Assembly (NCBI GenBank): GCA_900768795.1
Contig: CAAGEH010000013.1
Span: forward strand, 1 to 64,000
DNA length: 64,000 nt
Origin: an uncultured Collinsella sp.
GTDB lineage: Bacteria; Actinomycetota; Coriobacteriia; Coriobacteriales; Coriobacteriaceae
Direction: 5' to 3'
Part shown: piece by piece, positions 45,726 through 53,281 of the stretch
Position numbering within the stretch: position 1 is the first letter of the stretch
Layout: the number at the start of each line of letters is the position of its first letter
Notes under the pieces: model-generated
Seen by the model: the letters and a program-made list of their open reading frames with translations, nothing else
The model's database searches: none
Told to the model about the DNA's origin: nothing
Translations under genes and position numbers: made by a program

Positions 45726-46400
45726 ATGTCAAAGAAGAACCGTTCCAAGGCTAAAGCCAAGCGTTTTGGCGAAGGGTCGGCTCGTCCGATCGTTTCCGCG
45801 AGCACCTATGGGGTGGGCAGCGCGTTTACCGAAGCGCTTGCCGATCCGGCGACGGTTGTCCATAGCGATAAGCCCGAGCTGCTCGTCGTCGACGGTTACA
45901 ACGTTATCCACTGCACGCCGCGATACGAGAGACTCGTTTACGACAAGTCGGATGATCCGTATTCGTCCGATGTGCATGATGCGGCACGTACAGCGCTGAT
46001 TGCCGACGTCGCCGCGTTTGCGCAGGGGCGTTACGAGGCGGTTATCGTTTTCGACGGTGCAGGTAACGTGTCCGATTCTCGTCCGAATCTTCCCGAAGCG
46101 GGTGTCAGAATCGAGTTTTCGCCGACGGGCGTCTCCGCTGATACCGTGGTCCAGCAGCTTTGCACCGAGGCGCGTGCGGAAGGTCGCGCTTGCTCCGTTG
46201 TTACGAGTGATGGGACCATCCAGGCGGTCGTGATGGGGAAGGGCGTTACGCGCATTTCATCGCGCATGCTCGTCGACGAGATTCAGCAGATCGATCACGA
46301 TGTTGCTGAGGTCGAAGAGGCGCCGCAAATCAAGATGACGCTCGGCAGCCGCTTGTCTCCCGAATCGCTGGCAAAGCTCAAGGCCATTCGCGGTCGTTGA
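45726..46400 (+). CDS. NYN-domain ribonuclease-like protein (YacP/Rae1)
   Basis: The 224-residue protein carries a NYN/PIN-type nuclease fold: VVDGYNVIHCTPRYER, with its aspartates, then VIVFDGAG and SVVTSDGTIQ. This matches the YacP (Rae1) family, which cleaves mRNA at the ribosome A site in Bacillus. A basic N-terminus (SKKNRSKAKAKRFG) precedes the fold. ATG 45726 follows GGGGGA. It lies at the end of the disA-cysS-rlmB run, as in many Gram-positive genomes. Confidence 0.88.
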   Translation: MSKKNRSKAKAKRFGEGSARPIVSASTYGVGSAFTEALADPATVVHSDKPELLVVDGYNVIHCTPRYERLVYDKSDDPYSSDVHDAARTALIADVAAFAQGRYEAVIVFDGAGNVSDSRPNLPEAGVRIEFSPTGVSADTVVQQLCTEARAEGRACSVVTSDGTIQAVVMGKGVTRISSRMLVDEIQQIDHDVAEVEEAPQIKMTLGSRLSPESLAKLKAIRGR

Positions 46401-46475
46401 GGACGCTGTTCCGTCTTGCGTCTTTAAGGTGGTTCAAGTAAGCTAATGAAGCTTCGCGCGATACGCGCCAAGTGT

Positions 46476-46550
46476 GCCAGTGTGGCGCAACGGTAGCGCA
46501 ACTGATTTGTAATCAGTGGGTTGCAGGTTCGATTCCTGTCACTGGCTCCA
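46476..46550 (+). tRNA. tRNA-Thr (TGT)
   Basis: Acceptor arms GCCAGTG and CACTGGC pair, the anticodon stem ACTGA/TCAGT encloses TTTGTAA giving UGU, and CCA is encoded after discriminator T. Confidence 0.95.
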
Positions 46551-46560
46551 CGTAAAGCAG

Positions 46561-46598
46561 CAGGCCAGACGGTATAAAGCCGTCTGGCCTGTTTTTGT
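46561..46598 (+). terminator. terminator after tRNA-Thr
   Basis: CAGGCCAGACGG pairs with CCGTCTGGCCTG, followed by TTTTTGTTT. Confidence 0.9.
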
Positions 46599-46767
46599 TT
46601 GGCTCATGACACACGCGCATGACACAATTATGACAAATACTCGTTTTATTGAGTGGAGCTACGGTCTGCATCCGTACCGCATTATTCGGCACCACTATTG
46701 GTCTTGTATCAAATGAAAAGACAAAGGATTGAGCCGCTTTGTTGTGCCATTGGGGCAGGAACGAGTG

Positions 46768-46982
46768 CATGGTCGCTCGAAAGTGGCAGAAATATCGAGT
46801 TTTGTGTCATCTTGGCTTTGCTCAACAACGATAATCCCCACCGCGGGGCCTGCAAACCTTCGTTCGTTGCCCTAAACGGGTGCAAATCTGCCTATTTTTC
46901 GGGTCAGATGCTTCTTTATCGAATCCGATGCTGCTGCATTTAACGCAAAACTCGATATTTCTGCCAGATTGCGGCGACCATG
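46768..46982. mobile_element. MITE-like element with 42-bp inverted repeats
   Basis: The ends are imperfect inverted repeats: 46768-46809 starts CATGGTCGC and contains GTGGCAGAAATATCGAGTTTTG, and 46941-46982 is largely its complement, ending GCGACCATG. About 130 bp lie between, with no reading frame. No duplicated target site was recognised. Such non-coding inverted-repeat elements are usually moved by transposases encoded elsewhere. It sits 37 bp past the end of the ADP-ribosylglycohydrolase gene. Confidence 0.65.
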
Positions 46983-47019
46983 TAGCGGAAACGGTGACAG
47001 AAAGCTGCATCAAAAGGAT

Positions 47020-47808
47020 TTAAAAGAGACATGCTTCGATTGTGTCTTTGCTTCTGAGCCTTTCGAGCCAGTTGGAGGGGATTCCTTCCATGCCGTAAAC
47101 GATTCCAGCCAATGCTCCCGCAACGGCGCCGGTTGTGTCGGTATCGTCTCCAAGATTCACGGCATCAAGCACGCATTGCTTGTAGTTGTCGGTGTTGGCT
47201 AAGCACCAAAGAGCTGCTTCATATGTATGAAGAACATAGCCGCCCGAGCGTACGTCTTGAACGGGCTTGCCAGCATCGACTCCGTAGTTGCATGCAACTG
47301 TGGTGGGGTTCATTCCTGCAGCAAGGTCACGTGCGGCATGCACCATGCGCACACATGCCTCGGTAGACGTCGGATGGGCATGAGTGATGGCAGAAACCGC
47401 TCGGATTTCATCGTCGGTCGCATCTGTAAACGCCAGGGGGATGGTGCGCATGAGCGACCCGTTGCCGTTGTCGCGTTCTCCCGAAAGCCCATGTCCGAGC
47501 CTCAATGCCGTAGCCGTGGCATTCCCGATATCGAAGAGGCGGTCGCATGTATATGCATCCTCTCTGTACCAGGTAATAAACTTTGCTCGCATATCATCGG
47601 CATCGATATATCCAAGCTCACGGTAGCTGTCGCAGATAGCAAGCGCCATTGAGGTATCGTCGCTCCAGGTTCCAGCTGGCTGGTTATGCGAGCCGTGACC
47701 GACCATATCGGTGCAATCAAAAGTTCCCCGCGCGCAAAACTCAAAGGGAACGCCGAGGGCATCTCCTACGGCTTGTCCATATATAGCGCTGCGCAATAAC
47801 GTATTCAT
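47020..47808 (-). CDS. ADP-ribosylglycohydrolase family protein
   Basis: The 262-residue protein has the DraG-type fold and metal-binding motifs: GDALGVPFEF near the start, TWSDDTSMAL, GNGSLMRT and NLGDDTDTTGAVAGALAG, so the two magnesium sites look intact. Such enzymes remove ADP-ribose from proteins or hydrolyse related compounds; the target is unknown. Its GC content is clearly lower than that of its neighbours, and it lies between two tRNA loci beside a MITE-like element, suggesting horizontal acquisition. No DraT-type transferase is nearby. Confidence 0.88.
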   Translation of the reverse strand: MNTLLRSAIYGQAVGDALGVPFEFCARGTFDCTDMVGHGSHNQPAGTWSDDTSMALAICDSYRELGYIDADDMRAKFITWYREDAYTCDRLFDIGNATATALRLGHGLSGERDNGNGSLMRTIPLAFTDATDDEIRAVSAITHAHPTSTEACVRMVHAARDLAAGMNPTTVACNYGVDAGKPVQDVRSGGYVLHTYEAALWCLANTDNYKQCVLDAVNLGDDTDTTGAVAGALAGIVYGMEGIPSNWLERLRSKDTIEACLF

Positions 47809-47898
47809 CGATCAACTGCCGTTTCTGTCATGGCTGAACTAACTATATAAGTTCGTTACCAAAGGGATTTTACGCGCGGATTCACATTTCATCCACGT

Positions 47899-47914
47899 CT
47901 TTAGCATGCTAAAG
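47899..47914. promoter_or_regulatory. 16-bp perfect palindrome
   Basis: CTTTAGCATGCTAAAG is self-complementary and lies 90 bp upstream of the ADP-ribosylglycohydrolase start and 60 bp before the tRNA operon promoter. It could be an operator for either; no regulator is adjacent. Confidence 0.35.
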
Positions 47915-47976
47915 CATTAAACCCGCAGGAAAGCAGAATATAGATACGCCCGGTAGGGTGTATTAGAAAGAATTCG

Positions 47977-48006
47977 TTGACATCAATGGGACCTAGGTCG
48001 TAATAT
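47977..48006 (+). promoter_or_regulatory. promoter of the tRNA-Tyr-Thr-Met-tuf operon
   Basis: TTGACA at 47977-47982 and TAATAT at 48001-48006 with an 18-bp spacer are the best sigma-70-type promoter match in the window, 58 bp before tRNA-Tyr. Confidence 0.8.
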
Positions 48007-48063
48007 CTCTTTCGTTCGCGGGTGCAGCGGGCAAAACCAAAGCACACGCGCGCATTGATGACT

Positions 48064-48145
48064 GGGAGTTTGCCCGAGTGGTTAATGGGGACGGGCTGTA
48101 AACCCGTTGGCTATGCCTACATAGGTTCGAATCCTATAGCTCCCA
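48064..48145 (+). tRNA. tRNA-Tyr (GTA)
   Basis: Acceptor arms GGGAGTT and AGCTCCC pair with one wobble, the anticodon loop CTGTAAA gives GUA, and a long variable arm marks a type II tRNA. The CCA end is not encoded. Confidence 0.94.
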
Positions 48146-48154
48146 CCCGTCATT

Positions 48155-48230
48155 GCCTGTATAGCTCAGTCGGTAGAGCACTTCGTTGGTAACGAAGAGG
48201 TCACCAGTTCAAGTCTGGTTGCAGGCTCCA
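48155..48230 (+). tRNA. tRNA-Thr (GGT)
   Basis: Acceptor arms GCCTGTA and TGCAGGC pair, the stem CTTCG/CGAAG encloses TTGGTAA giving GGU, and CCA is encoded. Confidence 0.95.
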
Positions 48231-48234
48231 GGAC

Positions 48235-48311
48235 GGCGGTGTAGCTCAGTTGGTTAGAGCACACGGCTCATACCCGTGGCGTCACTGGTTCGAATCCAGT
48301 CACCGCTACCA
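48235..48311 (+). tRNA. tRNA-Met (CAT), elongator type
   Basis: Acceptor arms GGCGGTG and CACCGCT pair with a terminal G-U, the anticodon loop CTCATAC gives CAU, and CCA is encoded. The first pair is not the mismatched C-A typical of initiators. A lysidine-modified Ile tRNA cannot be fully excluded. Confidence 0.88.
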
Positions 48312-48409
48312 AAGGTAACACGGTGGCTTCCCAATAGACTCTTTTGGGAAGCCACTATGGTATTAAGGCATTGCTCCAAAGGGGAGCGACCTTTAAGGAG
48401 GAGGGCTTT

Positions 48410-49600
48410 ATGGCCAAAGAGAAGTTCGAGCGTACTAAGCCGCATGTTAACATCGGCACCATCGGTCACGTCGACCACGGCAAGACCACGCTGACCGCAG
48501 CAATCACCAAGGTTCTTTCCGAGACCGAGGGCTGCAAGGCTGACTTCACCGCATTCGAGAACATCGATAAGGCTCCCGAGGAGCGCGAGCGCGGCATCAC
48601 GATCTCCGTCGCACACGTTGAGTACGAGACCCAGAATCGTCACTATGCTCACGTCGACTGCCCGGGCCACGCTGACTACGTCAAGAACATGATCTCCGGC
48701 GCTGCTCAGATGGACGGTGCTATCCTCGTTATCGCAGCAACCGATGGCCCTATGGCTCAGACTCGTGAGCACATCCTGCTCGCCCGTCAGGTCGGCGTCC
48801 CCTACATCGTTGTCTTCCTCAACAAGTGCGACATGGTTGACGACGAGGAGCTTATCGACCTCGTCGAGATGGAGACCCGTGAGCTCCTCTCCGAGTACGA
48901 TTTCCCCGGCGACGACATCCCCGTCATCCGTGGCTCCGCTCTCGGCGCCCTCAATGGCGACGAGAAGTGGATGGACTCCATCCGCGAGCTCATGAAGGCC
49001 GTCGACGAGTACATCCCGACCCCGACCCGCGACAACGACAAGCCGTTCCTGATGGCTGTCGAGGACGTCATGACCATTTCCGGCCGCGGCACCGTTGCTA
49101 CCGGTCGTGTCGAGCGCGGTGAGCTCAAGCTCAACGAGCCCGTCGAGATCGTCGGCATCAAGCCCACGCAGCAGACCGTTGCCACCGGCATCGAGATGTT
49201 CCGTAAGTCCATGGACTTCTGCGAGGCTGGCGATAACGTCGGTATCCTGCTCCGTGGTATCAAGCGTGAGGACATCGAGCGCGGCCAGGTTCTCTGCAAG
49301 CCCGGTTCGGTTACCCCGCACACCAAGTTCACCGGTGAGATCTACGTTCTGACCAAGGAGGAGGGCGGCCGTCACACCCCGTTCTTCGATGGTTATCGTC
49401 CTCAGTTCTACTTCCGTACCACCGATGTTACCGGTACGGTCAAGCTCCCCGAGGGCACCGAGATGGCTATGCCTGGTGACCACATCACCATCGAGGGCGA
49501 CCTCATCCACCCGATCGCCATGGAGGAGGGCCTGCGCTTCGCTATCCGCGAGGGTGGCCACACCGTCGGTTCGGGCATCGTCTCCACGATCATTGAGTAA
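48410..49600 (+). CDS. tuf: elongation factor Tu
   Basis: EF-Tu delivers aminoacyl-tRNA to the ribosome. The 396-residue protein has G1 GHVDHGKT, the switch region ERGITI, DCPGH, NKCD and the complete domains 2 and 3. ATG 48410 follows AAGGAGGAGGG; an in-frame codon at 48344 is too far upstream. It is transcribed behind three tRNA genes and ends at a strong terminator. The str operon genes (rpsL, rpsG, fusA) are not adjacent, so this tuf is in the tRNA-tuf arrangement. Confidence 0.98.
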   Translation: MAKEKFERTKPHVNIGTIGHVDHGKTTLTAAITKVLSETEGCKADFTAFENIDKAPEERERGITISVAHVEYETQNRHYAHVDCPGHADYVKNMISGAAQMDGAILVIAATDGPMAQTREHILLARQVGVPYIVVFLNKCDMVDDEELIDLVEMETRELLSEYDFPGDDIPVIRGSALGALNGDEKWMDSIRELMKAVDEYIPTPTRDNDKPFLMAVEDVMTISGRGTVATGRVERGELKLNEPVEIVGIKPTQQTVATGIEMFRKSMDFCEAGDNVGILLRGIKREDIERGQVLCKPGSVTPHTKFTGEIYVLTKEEGGRHTPFFDGYRPQFYFRTTDVTGTVKLPEGTEMAMPGDHITIEGDLIHPIAMEEGLRFAIREGGHTVGSGIVSTIIE

Positions 49601-49627
49601 ATTAGCTCTTTGATATAGCTGACTTAG

Positions 49628-49663
49628 AGAACCCGGCACTTATATGGGTGCCGGGTTCTTTTC
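49628..49663 (+). terminator. terminator after tuf
   Basis: AGAACCCGGCAC pairs with GTGCCGGGTTCT, followed by TTTT. Confidence 0.92.
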
Positions 49664-49804
49664 TGCAATGGATATTGAGCCGTTGCTGGTGTCGAGAGGA
49701 TCGATAATGGTCCTGGGCGCACTGTCGATTAGCTCTCGATGGCTTCATTGATGTGTTTCAAATATGAATGGATCCACCGAGAACCAATTGACTCGAGGTT
49801 TTCG

Positions 49805-49832
49805 TTGACAGCACTTACGTAGAGCTGATAAA
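49805..49832 (+). promoter_or_regulatory. promoter of the rpmG-secE-nusG unit
   Basis: TTGACA at 49805-49810 and GATAAA at 49827-49832 are spaced by 16 bp, 48 bp before rpmG. The rest of the 280-bp gap after tuf holds no gene. Confidence 0.6.
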
Positions 49833-49879
49833 GTATCAACTCGTGCCCGTACGGGGCGGAAATGAAAGGTTCAGGATAA

Positions 49880-50029
49880 ATGCGTACTCTAGTTACTCTT
49901 GCGTGCACTGAGTGCAAGCGCCGCAACTATACGACCACCAAGAACAAGTCGAACATGCCTGATCGTATGGAGATCAAGAAGTATTGCCCCTGGTGCCGTC
50001 ACCACACGCTGCACAAAGAGACTCGCTAG
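49880..50029 (+). CDS. rpmG: 50S ribosomal protein L33
   Basis: This 49-codon gene encodes a zinc-ribbon L33. The translation begins MRTLVTLACTECKRRNYTTT, continues with KNKSNMPDRMEIKKYCPWCR and ends HHTLHKETR. The paired CTEC and CPWC motifs hold the four zinc-binding cysteines, so it is the zinc-containing (C+) form. GAAAGGTTCAGGATAA lies just upstream. It precedes tRNA-Trp, secE and nusG. Confidence 0.97.
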   Translation: MRTLVTLACTECKRRNYTTTKNKSNMPDRMEIKKYCPWCRHHTLHKETR

Positions 50030-50042
50030 TCTCTAGTCACAT

Positions 50043-50118
50043 ACGCCAGTAGTTCAATTGGTAGAGCATCGGTCTCCAAAACCGAGTGTTGAGGGTTCGA
50101 GTCCTTCCTGGCGTGCCA
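50043..50118 (+). tRNA. tRNA-Trp (CCA)
   Basis: Acceptor arms ACGCCAG and CTGGCGT pair, the anticodon loop CTCCAAA gives CCA, the T-loop is TTCGAGT, and discriminator G is followed by encoded CCA. Confidence 0.95.
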
Positions 50119-50128
50119 GTCATTATTC

Positions 50129-50158
50129 CGTAAGCTCCCAATTGGGGGCTTACGGTTT
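50129..50158 (+). terminator. hairpin between tRNA-Trp and secE
   Basis: CCGTAAGCTCCC pairs with GGGGGCTTACGG, followed only by TTTA. It may be a weak terminator or a processing signal, since secE continues the same transcription unit. Confidence 0.5.
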
Positions 50159-50194
50159 ACTCATGTATAAGCGCATTGCGCGGAGGTAACCCAA

Positions 50195-50533
50195 ATGGCC
50201 AACAAGAAGAACAAGAAGAAGGCTCAGCAGCCGGCACCTGCCAACAACGCTGCCGCCAACTCCAAGGTTGAGGCCAAGAAGGCCGTTGCCAAGAAGAACG
50301 AGAAGGCTGCGAAGTCCAAGAAGAACGAGAAGCCTGGTTTCTTCGCCCGCACCAAGAAGTATTTCGCTTCGGTGAAGTCCGAGATGAAGCGTGTCACGTG
50401 GCCCGATAAGAAGGAGCTCGTGAACTACTCGGTCGTCGTTTGCGCTTCTCTGATTGTCGTCGGCGTCGTCATCGCTCTGCTCGATGCTGGCTTTGGCGAG
50501 GCTCTTGCTCTGTTCTCTGGATTGAGGGGCTAA
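50195..50533 (+). CDS. secE: preprotein translocase subunit SecE
   Basis: SecE is the clamp subunit of the SecYEG channel. The 112-residue protein has a long Lys/Ala-rich cytoplasmic N-terminus, the conserved amphipathic VKSEMKRVTWPDKKELVNYS segment and one C-terminal membrane helix. It is the short single-helix form typical of Gram-positive bacteria. GGAGG precedes ATG 50195, and nusG follows three bases after the stop. Confidence 0.95.
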   Translation: MANKKNKKKAQQPAPANNAAANSKVEAKKAVAKKNEKAAKSKKNEKPGFFARTKKYFASVKSEMKRVTWPDKKELVNYSVVVCASLIVVGVVIALLDAGFGEALALFSGLRG

Positions 50534-50536
50534 ACC

Positions 50537-51073
50537 ATGTCTAAGCGTTGGTACGTCGTTCACACTTACTCTGGATACGAGAACCGCGTTAAGTCCGATC
50601 TCGAGCATCGCATCGAGACCATGGGCATGCAGGACCGTATCTTTGATATCGAGATTCCTATGGAGCGTGTCACCGAGATTAAAGAGGGTGGCAAGCGTGA
50701 GACCAAGGATTCCAAGATTTTCCCGGGTTATGTCCTGGTCCGCATGGAGATGGATGACGATGCTTGGACGTGCGTTCGTAACACGCCTGGCGTCACCGGT
50801 TTCCTGGGCGGCAACGGCAAGCCCGCGCCGCTTTCCCGCGACGAGTACAACAAGATGACTCGTCGTCCCGGCAAGGGCGATTCGCCCAAGCGCACTTCGG
50901 TCGATATTCAGGTCGGCACGTCCGTCCGCGTCACCGATGGCCCGCTTACCGACTTTGATGGCAAGGTCTCCGAGGTCAACACCGAGGCAGGCAAGCTCAA
51001 GGTCACGCTGATGATCTTTGGCCGCGAGACGCCGGTCGAACTCGACTTTAACCAGGTCGCTGTCATCGCTTAA
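50537..51073 (+). CDS. nusG: transcription antitermination factor NusG
   Basis: The 178-residue NusG has the NGN domain (RWYVVHTYSGYENRVKSDLE, FPGYVLVRMEMDD, VRNTPGVTGFLG) and the C-terminal KOW domain (VTDGPLTDFDGKVSEVN). It binds RNA polymerase and links transcription to Rho or the ribosome. Order and spacing secE-nusG-rplK-rplA are the standard ones. Confidence 0.97.
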   Translation: MSKRWYVVHTYSGYENRVKSDLEHRIETMGMQDRIFDIEIPMERVTEIKEGGKRETKDSKIFPGYVLVRMEMDDDAWTCVRNTPGVTGFLGGNGKPAPLSRDEYNKMTRRPGKGDSPKRTSVDIQVGTSVRVTDGPLTDFDGKVSEVNTEAGKLKVTLMIFGRETPVELDFNQVAVIA

Positions 51074-51193
51074 GTTTTCGTCCGTTCGCGCGAGCGTGCT
51101 TCTTCTGTGACTGCTCATCTCAGGAGTGCTTCTAACACGTGCGTGCTTACGATATAGCAAGTACTTCACACTCGTGATTCGAAAGGAATGACC

Positions 51194-51622
51194 ATGGCTG
51201 AGAAGAAGGTTGCCAACGTCATTAAGCTCCAGATTCCTGCTGGTGCAGCTAACCCCGCTCCTCCCGTCGGCCCCGCCTTGGGCGCTGCTGGCGTGAACAT
51301 CATGCAGTTCTGCCAGGCCTTTAACGCCGAGACGCAGGACAAGAAGGGCGACATCATCCCCGTTGAGATTACTGTCTTCGAGGATAAGTCCTTCTCCTTC
51401 ATCACCAAGACCCCGCCGGCGGCTCACCTCATCAAGAAGGAGCTGAACCTCAAGTCTGGTTCCGCTAAGCCCCAGGCCGACAAGGTTGGTCAGCTCTCCC
51501 AGGAGCAGCTCACCAAGATCGCCGAGATCAAGATGCCGGACCTCAATGCCAACGACATTGACGCCGCCAAGAAGATCATCGCCGGTACCGCCCGTTCCAT
51601 GGGCGTCACCATCGCTGAGTAG
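51194..51622 (+). CDS. rplK: 50S ribosomal protein L11
   Basis: The 142-residue L11 has the N-terminal KLQIPAGAANPAPPVGPALG segment and the C-terminal rRNA-binding domain (GTARSMGVTI). ATG 51194 is preferred over ATG 51188 because AAAGGA is then seven bases upstream. L11 is part of the GTPase-associated centre. Confidence 0.97.
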   Translation: MAEKKVANVIKLQIPAGAANPAPPVGPALGAAGVNIMQFCQAFNAETQDKKGDIIPVEITVFEDKSFSFITKTPPAAHLIKKELNLKSGSAKPQADKVGQLSQEQLTKIAEIKMPDLNANDIDAAKKIIAGTARSMGVTIAE

Positions 51623-51739
51623 CGATTTCTTTAGGTAACGACGGGTGCTCCGGCTGGGGTCCCCGTTGAATGTGTGCAATAGGGCACACGATACGATGTG
51701 GGAGGGCTCACGCCCGTTTAACCACAGGAGGTAATGCAC

Positions 51740-52447
51740 ATGGCTAAGCATGGTAAGAGCTATAACGCCGCCGCCGAGAAGATCGACCGCGCCACGCTCT
51801 ACACCCCCCTTCAGGCTGCCAAGCTCATCAAGGAGCTCGACACCGCCAAGTTCGACGAGACCGTCGAGGCCCACTTCCGTCTGGGCATCGATACTCGTAA
51901 GGCTGACCAGAACATCCGTGGTTCCATCTCCCTGCCCCATGGCACTGGCAAGACCGTTCGTGTTGCCGTCTTCGCCGAGGGCGAGAAGGCCCGCGAGGCC
52001 GAGGCTGCCGGCGCCGACATCATCGGTTCCGACGAGCTCGTCGCCCAGATTCAGAAGGGCGAGATCAACTTCGACGCCGCTATCGCTACGCCTAACATGA
52101 TGGCCAAGGTTGGCCGCATCGGTAAGATCCTTGGTCCCCGTGGCCTTATGCCGAACCCCAAGCTCGGCACCGTGACCATGGACGTCGCCAAGATGGTCTC
52201 CGAGCTCAAGGCCGGCCGCGTTGAGTATCGCGCCGACCGCTACGGCATCTGCCACGTGCCCCTGGGCAAGAAGTCCTTCTCTGAGCAGCAGCTCGTCGAG
52301 AACTACGCTGCCCTGTACACCGAGATCCTGCGCGTCAAGCCCTCTTCTGCTAAGGGCAAGTTCGTCAAGTCCATCTCCGTGTCTTCCACCATGGGCCCTG
52401 GCGTCAAGGTCGATCCCGCTGTCCAGCGTGACTTCCTGGCTGAGTAA
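51740..52447 (+). CDS. rplA: 50S ribosomal protein L1
   Basis: The 235-residue L1 carries the signature IGKILGPRGLMPNPK and the conserved FDETVEAHFRLGID start. L1 binds 23S rRNA in the stalk and often represses its own operon. ATG 51740 follows GGAGG. Unlike the usual rplKAJL cluster, a terminator follows and rplJ/rplL are not here. Confidence 0.97.
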   Translation: MAKHGKSYNAAAEKIDRATLYTPLQAAKLIKELDTAKFDETVEAHFRLGIDTRKADQNIRGSISLPHGTGKTVRVAVFAEGEKAREAEAAGADIIGSDELVAQIQKGEINFDAAIATPNMMAKVGRIGKILGPRGLMPNPKLGTVTMDVAKMVSELKAGRVEYRADRYGICHVPLGKKSFSEQQLVENYAALYTEILRVKPSSAKGKFVKSISVSSTMGPGVKVDPAVQRDFLAE

Positions 52448-52484
52448 CTGCTAGTTACTGCCTGAGCAAAGCAAGCATTGCTAA

Positions 52485-52523
52485 AGAAACCCGGTTCTGC
52501 CTCGTGCGGGACCGGGTTTCTTG
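52485..52523 (+). terminator. terminator after rplA
   Basis: AGAAACCCGGTTC pairs with GACCGGGTTTCT around a GC loop, ending TTG. The T-run is short but the stem is long. Confidence 0.75.
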
Positions 52524-52535
52524 CTATCGCGTTAA

Positions 52536-52572
52536 AACCGTCACAAAGGTGCCTGTCCCCTTTGTGACGGTT
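52536..52572. repeat. hairpin repeat, copy 1
   Basis: AACCGTCACAAAGG (52536-52549) and CCTTTGTGACGGTT (52559-52572) pair perfectly around TGCCTGTCC. The core is shared with copies at 55251 and 58238. It ends on the stop codon of the phosphoesterase gene. Confidence 0.85.
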
Positions 52573-53281
52573 ACCAGGGTGTTCTGGCGGTTGAGGATTC
52601 GATGGCCTCGTGGCGCTTGAGTTCGCGGCGCATGGTTTGCGAATTGAGCCAGGCTGCCTGCCAGCCACGGAGGGGGTAGCGCGCTTCGTCAAGCTCAAAC
52701 TGCGTATAGCCGCAGGCGTTGATGATCGTTACCCCGCATGCGTGCTGACGTTCGCGTTGAAAGTCGCGACCATAGCATTGGTGCACATGCCCGTGTACCA
52801 TATAGTCGGGATTCCAGGACTCGAGCGCTGTGTTAAAGCATTCGAATCCTCGATGCGGTAGATCATCCAGATCGCCCACGCCGGCGGCGGGTGCATGGGT
52901 GAGCAAGATGTCGCAGCCGCCGACCATCCTCACTTTGCGGGACAGCTTGCGCACGCGCTTGGCCATCTCGCGCTCGGTATACATGTTGGCACCGTCTCGG
53001 TAGCGCATGGAGCCGCCAAGCCCCGCAATGCGGACGCCGCGATACACGTACACGGTGTCTTCGACACAAATGCAGCCGCCCGGTGCATGACGCGCGTAGC
53101 GGTCATCGTGATTGCCGCGCACGTAGATGAGCGGTTTGTTGATGACCGTGACCAAAAACTCAAGATAATCCGGGTCCAGATCGCCAGCGGACAAAATCAG
53201 GTCAACACCCTCAAAGCGCTCCTTGCGAAAGCACTCCCAAAGGCATCGTTCTTCGGTATCTGCTATGGCAAGGATCTTCAT
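52571..53281 (-). CDS. calcineurin-like metallophosphoesterase
   Basis: The 236-residue protein carries the metallophosphoesterase motifs GDLD (GD), GNHDDRY (GNHD), LTHAP and HGHVH. The first motif, normally DxH, reads ADTE, so one metal ligand is replaced by Glu or supplied elsewhere. Such enzymes hydrolyse phosphomono- or diesters; the substrate is unknown. Its ATG overlaps the stop of the ParB-like/BMP gene (ATGA), so the pair is translationally coupled, and its stop lies in a hairpin repeat. Confidence 0.85.
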   Translation of the reverse strand: MKILAIADTEERCLWECFRKERFEGVDLILSAGDLDPDYLEFLVTVINKPLIYVRGNHDDRYARHAPGGCICVEDTVYVYRGVRIAGLGGSMRYRDGANMYTEREMAKRVRKLSRKVRMVGGCDILLTHAPAAGVGDLDDLPHRGFECFNTALESWNPDYMVHGHVHQCYGRDFQRERQHACGVTIINACGYTQFELDEARYPLRGWQAAWLNSQTMRRELKRHEAIESSTARTPW

